Source: an uncultured Eubacteriales bacterium (lineage in GTDB: Bacteria > Bacillota > Clostridia > Oscillospirales > Oscillospiraceae). Taken from it: a stretch of DNA of 64,000 nt. The notes under the pieces are model-generated. The model was given only the letters and a program-made list of their open reading frames with translations. It was not told where the DNA came from and made no database searches. The position numbers and the translations under genes were made by a program. Shown piece after piece: positions 7,176 to 13,177 of this stretch (position 1 is the stretch's first letter; each line of letters begins with the position of its first letter). The stretch is from contig URDJ01000004.1 of NCBI GenBank assembly GCA_900546615.1, forward strand, positions 1 through 64,000, given 5' to 3'.

Positions 7176-7661
7176 CTATTTTAGAATAGCCGTTCCAAGA
7201 GAACAAGGCTTCTTCTGTAGTAGATCGCCGTAAACTTGTTCCACATCGCAAATATAAAGATAATGGTCGCCAACCTCGAGACATTCTTTCATTGTAGCTT
7301 GAATTGCCACACAACTGTGAGTTGGGATCTTAATCGTGCTGTTTTCGATTTCCTCAAGTTCTATATCAAATTCGGCAACCTTGGCAGTTTTTCTTCCCGT
7401 AGTAATTCCGCAATTCATCACTATTTCGGCAAGCGGCGCACCGGGGATTGTAAGAATAAGCTTTTTGTTGTTGCGCACCATTTCACCGCTGAATGAGGTT
7501 TTAGCCATTGCCAGTGCAATCATATTCGGGTTATAAGAAAGATATGTCCACCAAGAAACTGTTGCTATGTTCGTAGAGCCGTCAGGCTTTTCTGTGCATA
7601 CAAGACTAACAGGATTGGGACTTGTCAGCTTTGAAGCCTCGAACAAATTGATTTTTTGCAC
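7176..7661 (-). CDS. Flavin reductase-like domain protein
   Basis: 161 residues of the flavin reductase-like (split-barrel FMN-binding) family: NPVSLVCTEKPDGSTNIATV and SWWTYLSYNPNMIALAM at the N-terminus, then a GETGRK-like turn read here as GITTGRK. These proteins bind FMN and reduce flavins or small electrophiles with NAD(P)H. It starts at GTG 7661 with GGAGG just upstream. It lies 12 bases after the flavodoxin-like gene and is probably its operon partner under HxlR control. Confidence 0.8.
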   Translation of the reverse strand: MQKINLFEASKLTSPNPVSLVCTEKPDGSTNIATVSWWTYLSYNPNMIALAMAKTSFSGEMVRNNKKLILTIPGAPLAEIVMNCGITTGRKTAKVAEFDIELEEIENSTIKIPTHSCVAIQATMKECLEVGDHYLYICDVEQVYGDLLQKKPCSLGTAILK

Positions 7662-7673
7662 AACCTTTCCTCC

Positions 7674-8219
7674 TTAAATATTTCTACCGAAGTCTCTTGC
7701 CTCATCGAGCTTTGGATTCCCTTTAATATCTCCGACATTGAATACGCCGCCACAAAGAACTTTGCCCTTATCAGTCCACCCGAGATGTTTCATCAAGTTA
7801 TCATACCAATAAAGAGTTTCTTGAAATCCGTTGCCTTCGGCTGCCATAATCAAAGCGCATTCTTTAATCGGATTGGCGTAGTTTTCATTACATTCGGCAA
7901 CAGCAAAAAGGCGGTCAAAAGCGGCTTTGAGCTGGCTGCTGATCGTCCAATAGTAAAGCGGAGAAGCGAGAACAACCAAGTCGGCGTCCTTATATATCGG
8001 ATAGATTTTATCCATATCATCTTTCTGTACGCAAGGGCTATTGCAATCTTTACCACCGCCACAGCAGCCAAGACAAGGATGAATGTTCATTTTCTGCAAA
8101 TCAAAGCAAGTAACAGTATGCCCTGCACTTTCAGCACCTTCGATGAACGCTCTGATTAATTTGGCGGTATTGCCTTTGGCACGAGGGCTGCCGTTTAACA
8201 CAATTACTTTTTTGCTCAT
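7674..8219 (-). CDS. NADPH-dependent FMN reductase / flavodoxin-fold protein
   Basis: 181 residues of the iron-sulfur flavoprotein/WrbA-like flavodoxin fold: MSKKVIVLNGSPRAKGNTAK binds FMN phosphate, and ASPLYYWTISSQLKAAFDR is the second flavin loop. A cysteine cluster (PCLGCCGGGKDCNSPC, about residues 47-62) suggests a metal or redox centre as in iron-sulfur flavoproteins. Start 8219 is set by a GGAGG site (plus-strand CCTCC at 8229-8233) and the family start MSKKV; the longer frame to 8282 lacks a ribosome site. It diverges from hxlR, an arrangement typical of redox-stress flavin proteins regulated by HxlR. Confidence 0.85.
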   Translation of the reverse strand: MSKKVIVLNGSPRAKGNTAKLIRAFIEGAESAGHTVTCFDLQKMNIHPCLGCCGGGKDCNSPCVQKDDMDKIYPIYKDADLVVLASPLYYWTISSQLKAAFDRLFAVAECNENYANPIKECALIMAAEGNGFQETLYWYDNLMKHLGWTDKGKVLCGGVFNVGDIKGNPKLDEARDFGRNI

Positions 8220-8241
8220 AACAAGTACCTCCAGTCGCATA

Positions 8242-8270
8242 TTGACATTTTTATTTGTCTTTACTATAAT
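8242..8270 (+). promoter_or_regulatory. Consensus sigma-A promoter of hxlR
   Basis: Perfect TTGACA (8242-8247), 17-base spacer, perfect TATAAT (8265-8270). It lies in the divergent region shared with the flavoprotein gene, so HxlR binding here could control both directions. Confidence 0.85.
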
Positions 8271-8331
8271 TATAACTGTCACAAGAAATAATACAAGTAC
8301 TGTCTTAAAAGATAGTGTAAAGGAGAGAAGT

Positions 8332-8676
8332 ATGATAAAAGATTATATTGAAAATGCAAATTTTGAAGATACAGGATTTAGCTACACAATGTCCCTTATA
8401 AACGGAAAACACAAAATGGTAATTCTCTATTGCCTGATGGAGTTTGCACCCGTTAGATTTAATGAAATGCGCAGATATTTAAAAACCGTTACCGATAAAA
8501 CACTGAGTTCTAATTTGAAAGAGCTTGAAGCGGATGGTTTAATTGTTCGCAAAGAGTATCCGCAGATACCGCCAAAGGTTGAATACAGCCTAACAGATAA
8601 GGGCGCTTCCCTTATGGAGATACTTGATCAACTTTGTGTTTGGGGTACGGAGAATAGACCGAAAGAGCTCCTTTAA
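8332..8676 (+). CDS. HxlR-family transcriptional regulator
   Basis: 114-residue winged-helix regulator. The family signature is clear: GKHKMVILYCLMEFAPVRFN, EMRRYLKTVTDKTLSSNLKEL (recognition region) and the wing VEYSLTDKGASLMEIL. HxlR proteins typically sense electrophiles or redox state through cysteines; two cysteines (in LYCLM and QLCVW) are present. ATG 8332 has AGGAGA at 8321-8326; the open frame continues upstream into the promoter and is not coding there. Divergent from the flavoprotein pair, which it probably regulates. Confidence 0.9.
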   Translation: MIKDYIENANFEDTGFSYTMSLINGKHKMVILYCLMEFAPVRFNEMRRYLKTVTDKTLSSNLKELEADGLIVRKEYPQIPPKVEYSLTDKGASLMEILDQLCVWGTENRPKELL

Positions 8677-8678
8677 GT

Positions 8679-8717
8679 CCCTGAAATGCCTGAAAACGCA
8701 GACATTTCGGGGGTTTT
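8679..8717 (+). terminator. Terminator of hxlR
   Basis: CCCTGAAATG (8679-8688) pairs with CATTTCGGGG (8703-8712), one G-T pair, followed by GTTTTG. Confidence 0.7.
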
Positions 8718-8737
8718 GCCGTTTTGTTTACGGCACC

Positions 8738-8953
8738 ATGTTTGCGGCCTTTATCACGCCGTGTTTTACCAGCGGATACTGGGGATATAAATGAGGGGAG
8801 CCATACCAATGTATCCTGTTTGGAGTTTCAGACGGTTCCGGCAACGACCTCGTTCGTATTGAACTGGGCAACAAAGCGAAAGGAAAGTCGGCAGTAAAAG
8901 CTATTGACAAACAAGAGAGCACGGGATATACTGAACACATCAAAATATTTTGA
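8738..8953 (+). pseudogene. Broken gene remnant upstream of arsR
   Basis: One frame reads MFAAFITPCFTSGYWGYK, a TGA at 8792-8794, then continues coding-like as ILFGVSDGSGNDLVRIELG and GNKAKGKSAVKAID, ending at TGA 8951. Neither half has a ribosome site, and the arsR promoter lies inside the second half. Most likely decayed coding sequence; family not recognised. Confidence 0.4.
8904..8932 (+). promoter_or_regulatory. Promoter of the ars operon
   Basis: TTGACA (8904-8909), 17-base spacer, TATACT (8927-8932). The ArsR palindrome begins directly after the -10 box. Confidence 0.8.
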
Positions 8954-8960
8954 TGTGTTC
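8933..8960. promoter_or_regulatory. ArsR operator, perfect 28-bp palindrome
   Basis: GAACACATCAAAAT (8933-8946) followed immediately by its exact reverse complement (8947-8960). The core ATCAAAATATTTTGAT matches ArsR/SmtB-type operators. It covers the transcription start, so ArsR would repress its own operon until metalloid binds. Confidence 0.85.
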
Positions 8961-8976
8961 GATGTGAGGTGGGCCG

Positions 8977-9291
8977 ATGAGGAATCATCAGGAGGATGCC
9001 AGAGTGTTCAAGGCGTTGTGCGACCCGAAACGCCTTGCCATTCTGGAGCAGCTGCGCAGCGGCGAGAAATGTGCCTGTGTCCTGCAGGAGCCGATGGAGC
9101 TGACGCAGTCCGGGCTGTCATATCATATGAAGATTTTATGCGATTCCGGCATCGTGACCAGCCGGCAGGAGGGCAAGTGGACGCACTACAGCTTGAGTGC
9201 GGCTGGTGCGGAAATAGCGATGGAACGGCTGCGGGCTATTATTACTCCGAATATTATTGAAGACGACCGATGCCCTTCCTGCTGTAGATAA
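8977..9291 (+). CDS. arsR: ArsR-family metalloregulator
   Basis: 104-residue winged-helix repressor. DPKRLAILEQLRSGEKCACV carries the metalloid-binding cysteine pair Cys32/Cys34, equivalent to the ELCVCDL motif of ArsR, and the recognition helix reads LTQSGLSYHMKILCDSGIV. A further cysteine group (RCPSCC) ends the protein, a feature of ArsR variants that bind trivalent or organic arsenic. ATG 8977 has GAGGT at 8966-8970. A perfect operator precedes it and a second operator follows before the permease. Confidence 0.9.
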   Translation: MRNHQEDARVFKALCDPKRLAILEQLRSGEKCACVLQEPMELTQSGLSYHMKILCDSGIVTSRQEGKWTHYSLSAAGAEIAMERLRAIITPNIIEDDRCPSCCR

Positions 9292-9317
9292 ACGCCATCA
9301 TGCAGCGATGGCGTTTA
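9289..9317 (+). terminator. Hairpin directly after arsR
   Basis: TAAACGCCATC (9289-9299) pairs perfectly with GATGGCGTTTA (9307-9317), loop of 7. The stem begins in the stop codon. There is no U-tract, so it probably attenuates or stabilises rather than fully terminates. Confidence 0.55.
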
Positions 9318-9326
9318 TTGCAGACC

Positions 9327-9352
9327 AACACATCAAAATTATTTGATATGTT
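9327..9352. promoter_or_regulatory. Second ArsR-type operator before the permease
   Basis: ACATCAAAATTATTTGATATGT shares the ATCAAA/TTTGAT core and outer arms with the first operator, with a few mismatches. It suggests separate ArsR control of the permease and thioredoxin genes. Confidence 0.65.
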
Positions 9353-9381
9353 ATCTGATTAAGAAAAGTGAGGTCTCCGTT

Positions 9382-10383
9382 ATGCCGGTGTGGCAATTTA
9401 TCCAGGACGAGATATTGGGAATGAAATGGCTCAATGAGTTGATTGGCAGCGGCCTGTCCGTGCTGGGACTGGACACAGGCGGGCGGCTTGGCGGCAGCGT
9501 TCAGTTTTTTCTCTATGATGCGATCAAGATAACAGTTTTGCTTTGTCTGCTGATTTTTGCGATTTCCTATGTCCAGAGCTATTTTCCGCCGGAGCGCAGC
9601 AAGCGGATTTTAGGCAGGTTCCGTGGGACGGGCGCGAACATCATCTCGGCCCTGCTTGGGACGGTTACGCCGTTCTGTTCCTGTTCATCAATCCCGCTGT
9701 TTATCGGCTTCACCAGTGCGGGGCTCCCCCTGGGCGTGACCTTCTCCTTTTTGATCTCCTCTCCGATGGTGGATTTGGGCAGTCTGGTGCTGCTGATGAG
9801 CATCTTTGGAGCGAGGGTCGCGGTGATCTATGTGCTGGTCGGCCTTGTGATAGCTGTCGTGGGAGGCACGATCATTGAAAGACTGCACATGGAGAAGTAT
9901 GTGGAGAGCTTTATACTCGCCGCTGAAAGCGTGGATATTGAGTCTCCGACCCTGACCAGGGCGGAGCGAGTGAAGTATGCAAAAGAGCAGGTCTCCTGTA
10001 CATTCAAAAAGGTGTTTCCCTACATTCTGGCTGGCGTGGGGATCGGCGCGGTCATACATAACTGGATACCGGAAAGCTGGATCGAGACCGTTCTGGGCGG
10101 TGGCAATCCCTTCGGGGTGATACTGGCGACACTGGTGGGCGTGCCCATGTATGCGGATATATTCGGTACCATCCCGGTAGCTGAGGCGCTGCTGGCGAAA
10201 GGCGCGCAGCTTGGCACGATACTGGCCTTTATGATGGCTGTAACAACGCTGAGCTTGCCGTCGATGATAATGCTGCGCAAGGCGGTCAAGCTGAAACTGC
10301 TGGCTTTGTTCATTGGGATATGCACCGTTGGAATAATCGTGGTCGGATACTTGTTCAATGTATTTCAATGCATTTTAATTTGA
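9382..10383 (+). CDS. arsP: ArsP/DUF318-family permease (probable organoarsenical efflux)
   Basis: 333-residue permease with about eight hydrophobic segments. The family hallmark is present: GTVTPFCSCSSIPLFIGFTS, then GLPLGVTFSFLISSPMVDLG, and a second repeat half with GVPMYADIFGTIPVAEALL. ArsP proteins export trivalent organoarsenicals such as methylarsenite. Others in the wider family are linked to copper or zinc, so the substrate is inferred from ArsR. ATG 9382 has GAGG at about 9370-9373; the frame extends to 9343 without a ribosome site. A thioredoxin-like gene follows 17 bases later, a common arrangement for this family. Confidence 0.8.
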   Translation: MPVWQFIQDEILGMKWLNELIGSGLSVLGLDTGGRLGGSVQFFLYDAIKITVLLCLLIFAISYVQSYFPPERSKRILGRFRGTGANIISALLGTVTPFCSCSSIPLFIGFTSAGLPLGVTFSFLISSPMVDLGSLVLLMSIFGARVAVIYVLVGLVIAVVGGTIIERLHMEKYVESFILAAESVDIESPTLTRAERVKYAKEQVSCTFKKVFPYILAGVGIGAVIHNWIPESWIETVLGGGNPFGVILATLVGVPMYADIFGTIPVAEALLAKGAQLGTILAFMMAVTTLSLPSMIMLRKAVKLKLLALFIGICTVGIIVVGYLFNVFQCILI

Positions 10384-10400
10384 TCTGGGAGGCATGAAAC

Positions 10401-10742
10401 ATGGGCATTTTCAACAGAAGCGGGAAAGAGGAAGCGACTGCCTGCTGCAGCGGCAGCCGCATGCACGAGGTGATGGCCGGGCCTGAGACTGGCAAGTCAG
10501 CCGGCGGCGTAAAGGTGCTGGGCTCCGGCTGCTGCAAATGCAATGACTTGGAGCGGGCAGCGCGCGAGGCACTGGCGGAACTGGGCATGGAAACGACGAT
10601 TGAACATGTGACGGATTTCAAGCAGATAGCCGCTTACGGAGTGATGACGACCCCGGCGCTGGTGGTGGACGGCAAAGTAGTATCCTGCGGCAAGGCTTTG
10701 AAAAAGGATGATGTCAAGGCGTTGATCCAAAAGATGCGTTGA
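10401..10742 (+). CDS. Thioredoxin-fold redox-active disulfide protein 2
   Basis: 113 residues. After a 35-residue Cys-containing N-terminal extension (ACCSG), a small thioredoxin fold starts with KVLGSGCCKCNDLERAARE, active site Cys44-x-x-Cys47, and ends with the cis-Pro loop YGVMTTPALVVDGKVVSCGK. Proteins of this group sit next to ArsP-like permeases and may deliver or reduce the metalloid. GGGAGG lies upstream of ATG 10401. Last intact gene of the ars operon; the sequence after it is decayed. Confidence 0.85.
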   Translation: MGIFNRSGKEEATACCSGSRMHEVMAGPETGKSAGGVKVLGSGCCKCNDLERAAREALAELGMETTIEHVTDFKQIAAYGVMTTPALVVDGKVVSCGKALKKDDVKALIQKMR

Positions 10743-10791
10743 TGAAATATACGTTCAAACCAACAGCAGCTATTAAAACGGTGCGTTGCTG

Positions 10792-11097
10792 GTACACAAA
10801 GAGTTTGGTACCGGACTTGCCGCGTCTCAACCGTCACACAGCGTGAAAAAACTCCCGGCAATGCATATAGGTATAGGCATCGGCTCGCTGGTGATGGCTT
10901 CATGCAGGAATCGATCGGCCTGACAAACGGCTTTACCATAACCCCGATGGCCTACGTCGTCGGCATCATCGTCTTTATGAGCCAGACTGACGGCTACTGC
11001 CGCAAGCTCAGGCAGGGTATTGGAGCGGGTGCTGAACAGGATGTTTGTTTGCCAGCTGCTGGCGAGTGCCTTTTGTATGGATATAATAATGGTCATC
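10792..11097 (+). pseudogene. Frameshifted membrane-protein remnant
   Basis: Two overlapping frames join into one protein-like string. The first gives FGTGLAASQPSHSVKKLPAM then HIGIGIGSLVMAS and stops at 10921. A different frame from about 10898 gives QESIGLTNGFTITPMAYVVG then IIVFM. The halves look like one hydrophobic transporter segment interrupted by a base loss near 10897. No start or ribosome site. Transporter family not identified. Confidence 0.45.
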
Positions 11098-11142
11098 AAA
11101 GCAAAGCAGGCGTTCCGTAGTCGGAGCAACTGCTTTGCTTTT
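11098..11142. terminator. Hairpin with U-tract
   Basis: AAAGCAAAGCAG (11098-11109) pairs perfectly with CTGCTTTGCTTT (11130-11141), loop of 20 with weak internal pairing. It probably ended the lost gene or terminates leakage from the ars operon. Confidence 0.6.
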
Positions 11143-11583
11143 GAGCTAAAGGAAAACAGCATTACGTATAGAACTGGCTGGAATTGTTGAGGACCTGGCA
11201 TTCCGCGTTTGGATATATGGCGACCTTTTAGCCCGGCCATCGTCCAGCAGCGGCAATATCTCACTCCACTCAGATTTGCAGACCGCCCGTAACGCTCGTC
11301 TATGTACCAAGGGTCACGCATGCCTCGGAAGGTTTAATATAATTGTTTGCAATTACTATGTCGAAGTCTGCAACAAATTCAGCTGAATAGTTTTTTGATG
11401 CATGCGTCACACACTCTGCAAACTCAGCTTCAAAATCGCCGGCAAAAAGGATCTCGAGCATCATTCACTCTGACTGGCCTCAACCGAAACTTCAAAGCTT
11501 CTGGCCGACTCCTTAAGTCAAGCCTGTTATTTAAGCGTTGTACCAATGCGGCTGGTGCTGCTGGATATATGGAGGTGTAACAA
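11143..11583. other. Decayed region between the ars cassette and the lacI locus
   Basis: No intact gene recognised apart from the short minus-strand fragment at 11300-11461. Several frames are interrupted repeatedly, and base composition changes along the stretch, as expected of relics of more than one gene. Confidence 0.4.
11300..11461 (-). pseudogene. Short minus-strand gene fragment
   Basis: A 53-residue frame begins MLEILFAGDFEAEFAECVTH and includes EFVADFDIVIANNYIKPSEA before a TAG. It is coding-like but has no ribosome site and is far shorter than any family it might come from. The phrase DFDIVIANNY hints at the C-terminal domain of larger lyase- or LarA-type proteins; this is a guess. 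Confidence 0.3.
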
Positions 11584-11745
11584 ATGAAAGAACCGGAAAA
11601 GACCATAGGCAGAATGATCGAAAAAGAGGGTACGTGCTTCATTTTGTACGTGGAAACGCTGGAAACGGCTGAGGCAAAAACGAGGATATGGAGAGAAGGC
11701 GACACCTTGTATTACAAGGAGGAGGTGAACGATCCGTATTACTGA
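11584..11745 (+). CDS. 53-residue ORF with strong ribosome site, possibly interrupted by TGA
   Basis: ATG 11584 has a clear GGAGGT at 11571-11576. The product is acidic and begins MKEPEKTIGRMIEKEGTCF, with a beta-like segment and the end EEVNDPYY. After TGA 11743-11745 the same frame stays open for 46 more codons (VLRFTGMKGRRYSDFRSEDF onward) to TGA 11884. It is either a genuine small protein or the first half of a gene split by a nonsense change. Family not recognised. Confidence 0.45.
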   Translation: MKEPEKTIGRMIEKEGTCFILYVETLETAEAKTRIWREGDTLYYKEEVNDPYY

Positions 11746-11909
11746 GTGCTTAGATTCACTGGAATGAAGGGACGCCGTTACAGCGATTTCAGATCCGAGG
11801 ACTTTAAAACACAGCCGATGTCAAAACAGAATAATGAATGCTATGGTCGGACCGATTGTCTACACAACCTGGACAAAAATGCGTGATAAAATATGTCATA
11901 TTAGTAATA

Positions 11910-11938
11910 TTGACAAGGCAAATTGCCAAGAATATAAT
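11910..11938 (+). promoter_or_regulatory. Consensus sigma-A promoter of the lacI/carbohydrate locus
   Basis: Perfect TTGACA (11910-11915), 17-base spacer, perfect TATAAT (11933-11938). The spacer contains the small palindrome GGCAAATTGCC. Transcription from about 11945 leaves a 150-base leader carrying the LacI-type inverted repeat. Confidence 0.8.
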
Positions 11939-12026
11939 GTAATTGATAATATTGACAAAAGCGGCTCCCGTTTCTGGCGTTTAATGTAAAGTGTTCAAAA
12001 AGCGGGGGCAATTATTCAATCCAACT

Positions 12027-12063
12027 ATTGAAACGTTAAAATAAATAGTATTAACGGTTCAAT
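12027..12063. promoter_or_regulatory. LacI-type operator-like inverted repeat
   Basis: ATTGAAACGTTAA (12027-12039) and TTAACGGTTCAAT (12051-12063) are reverse complements at 12 of 13 positions, separated by 11 bases. It lies between the promoter and the lacI start, suited to autoregulation. A related AACGTTAA core lies inside the next gene at 13620-13639. Confidence 0.6.
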
Positions 12064-12094
12064 GTAACATATGTGCGCGAAAGTATGTGTCTTT

Positions 12095-13177
12095 ATGAAA
12101 AAAGTCAGTATTAAGGACGTGGCCAAGGAAGCAGGCGTGTCTCCGACCACTGTTTCATATATTTTGAATAATAATAAAAACGTTTCGATCACCCCGGAAA
12201 CTCGCGAGCGGGTGATGGCAGCGGCGGATAAGTTGAAGTATGTCCCCAGCCAGGCGGCAAAGACTCTTGGTTCCAGCAGGGTGATGGGGAGGACGCAGTC
12301 CAAGATGATAGGAGTCGTCATCCCTCAGACTGAGGATAACACGGACGATGCCTATATTATGCTGAGCAACCCGTTTTACAGCACCTTTTTGAGTGCGGTT
12401 GAGCATGAGATGCGCCGTGCGAACTATCATGTTTTGGTGACAGGCACAAATAGAGGCCAGAGCTATATTGAGGTCGTGAAGAGCAGAGCGCTGGACGGCG
12501 TCATAATCATAGGAATATATCCGTCCGAGGATGTCGAGGAATACAGGCGGTTTAATATCCCCACGGTTCTGGTGGACTGTTATGGCAGCGAGGGAGGGGA
12601 ATTTTTCAGCATTCGAACTGACGACAGACTGGGCGGGTATATGGCGACGCGACATCTTCTGGAGATGGGCCACAGGGATATTGCTTTTGTTTCCGGCGAG
12701 ATAAAGGAAGACGGCGTCAACTATATGCGCTTCCAGGGATACCGAGATGCGCTTGCTGAATATGGGCTGCAAAGCAGCGATGAGCTTGTGTTCGGCGGGT
12801 ATGTAGGGTTCGATTACGGAGCTGAGGCGGCTGAGGCCATAGCGGAGACGAACAAAAGAAGGCAAAGGAAAATATCGGCGGCTTTTGCCACTTCGGATAT
12901 TACGGCAATAGGTCTGATAAAGGGGTTCAGCGAAATCGGACTGTCTGTTCCGGGCGACGTTTCAGTCATAGGCTTTGACGACATTGATTACGCCGGGATG
13001 TGCGTGCCGGGCCTCACAACAGTGCGGCAGAATATAATTGAGAAGGGTCACGAGGCAGCCAGACTCATGATAGAAGCCCTGAGCGGGAGGAAGGCAGCAA
13101 GCGAGACGATAATTCCCATGCAGCTGGTGGAGCGCGAATCTGTAAAAAGGCTGACTGAAGATATGGAGGGCGTATGA
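12095..13177 (+). CDS. LacI-family transcriptional regulator of the carbohydrate locus
   Basis: 360-residue LacI/GalR regulator. The N-terminal HTH and hinge read VSIKDVAKEAGVSPTTVSYI, and the periplasmic-binding-protein-like effector domain includes IGVVIPQ, NPFYSTFLSAVEHEM, DGVIIIG, and SVIGFDDIDYAGMCVPGLTT near the end. Start 12095 is chosen by homology (MKKVSIKD); ATG 12071 in the same frame would add eight residues, and neither has a good ribosome site. Its last codons overlap the first GH31 gene (ATGA at 13174-13177), tying regulator and enzyme expression together. The effector is probably a di- or oligosaccharide released by the pathway. Confidence 0.92.
   Translation: MKKVSIKDVAKEAGVSPTTVSYILNNNKNVSITPETRERVMAAADKLKYVPSQAAKTLGSSRVMGRTQSKMIGVVIPQTEDNTDDAYIMLSNPFYSTFLSAVEHEMRRANYHVLVTGTNRGQSYIEVVKSRALDGVIIIGIYPSEDVEEYRRFNIPTVLVDCYGSEGGEFFSIRTDDRLGGYMATRHLLEMGHRDIAFVSGEIKEDGVNYMRFQGYRDALAEYGLQSSDELVFGGYVGFDYGAEAAEAIAETNKRRQRKISAAFATSDITAIGLIKGFSEIGLSVPGDVSVIGFDDIDYAGMCVPGLTTVRQNIIEKGHEAARLMIEALSGRKAASETIIPMQLVERESVKRLTEDMEGV

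Noticed and set aside
10827..11321. A 164-codon minus-strand frame after the ars genes
   Set aside because: No ribosome site, no recognisable family, and it crosses a strong hairpin and a region where the plus strand holds a decayed membrane-protein sequence.
8738..11886. In-frame TGA codons as selenocysteine sites
   Set aside because: No known selenoprotein context or Cys-homologue position is recognisable, and no SECIS-like hairpin was seen immediately after the codons; decay is simpler.
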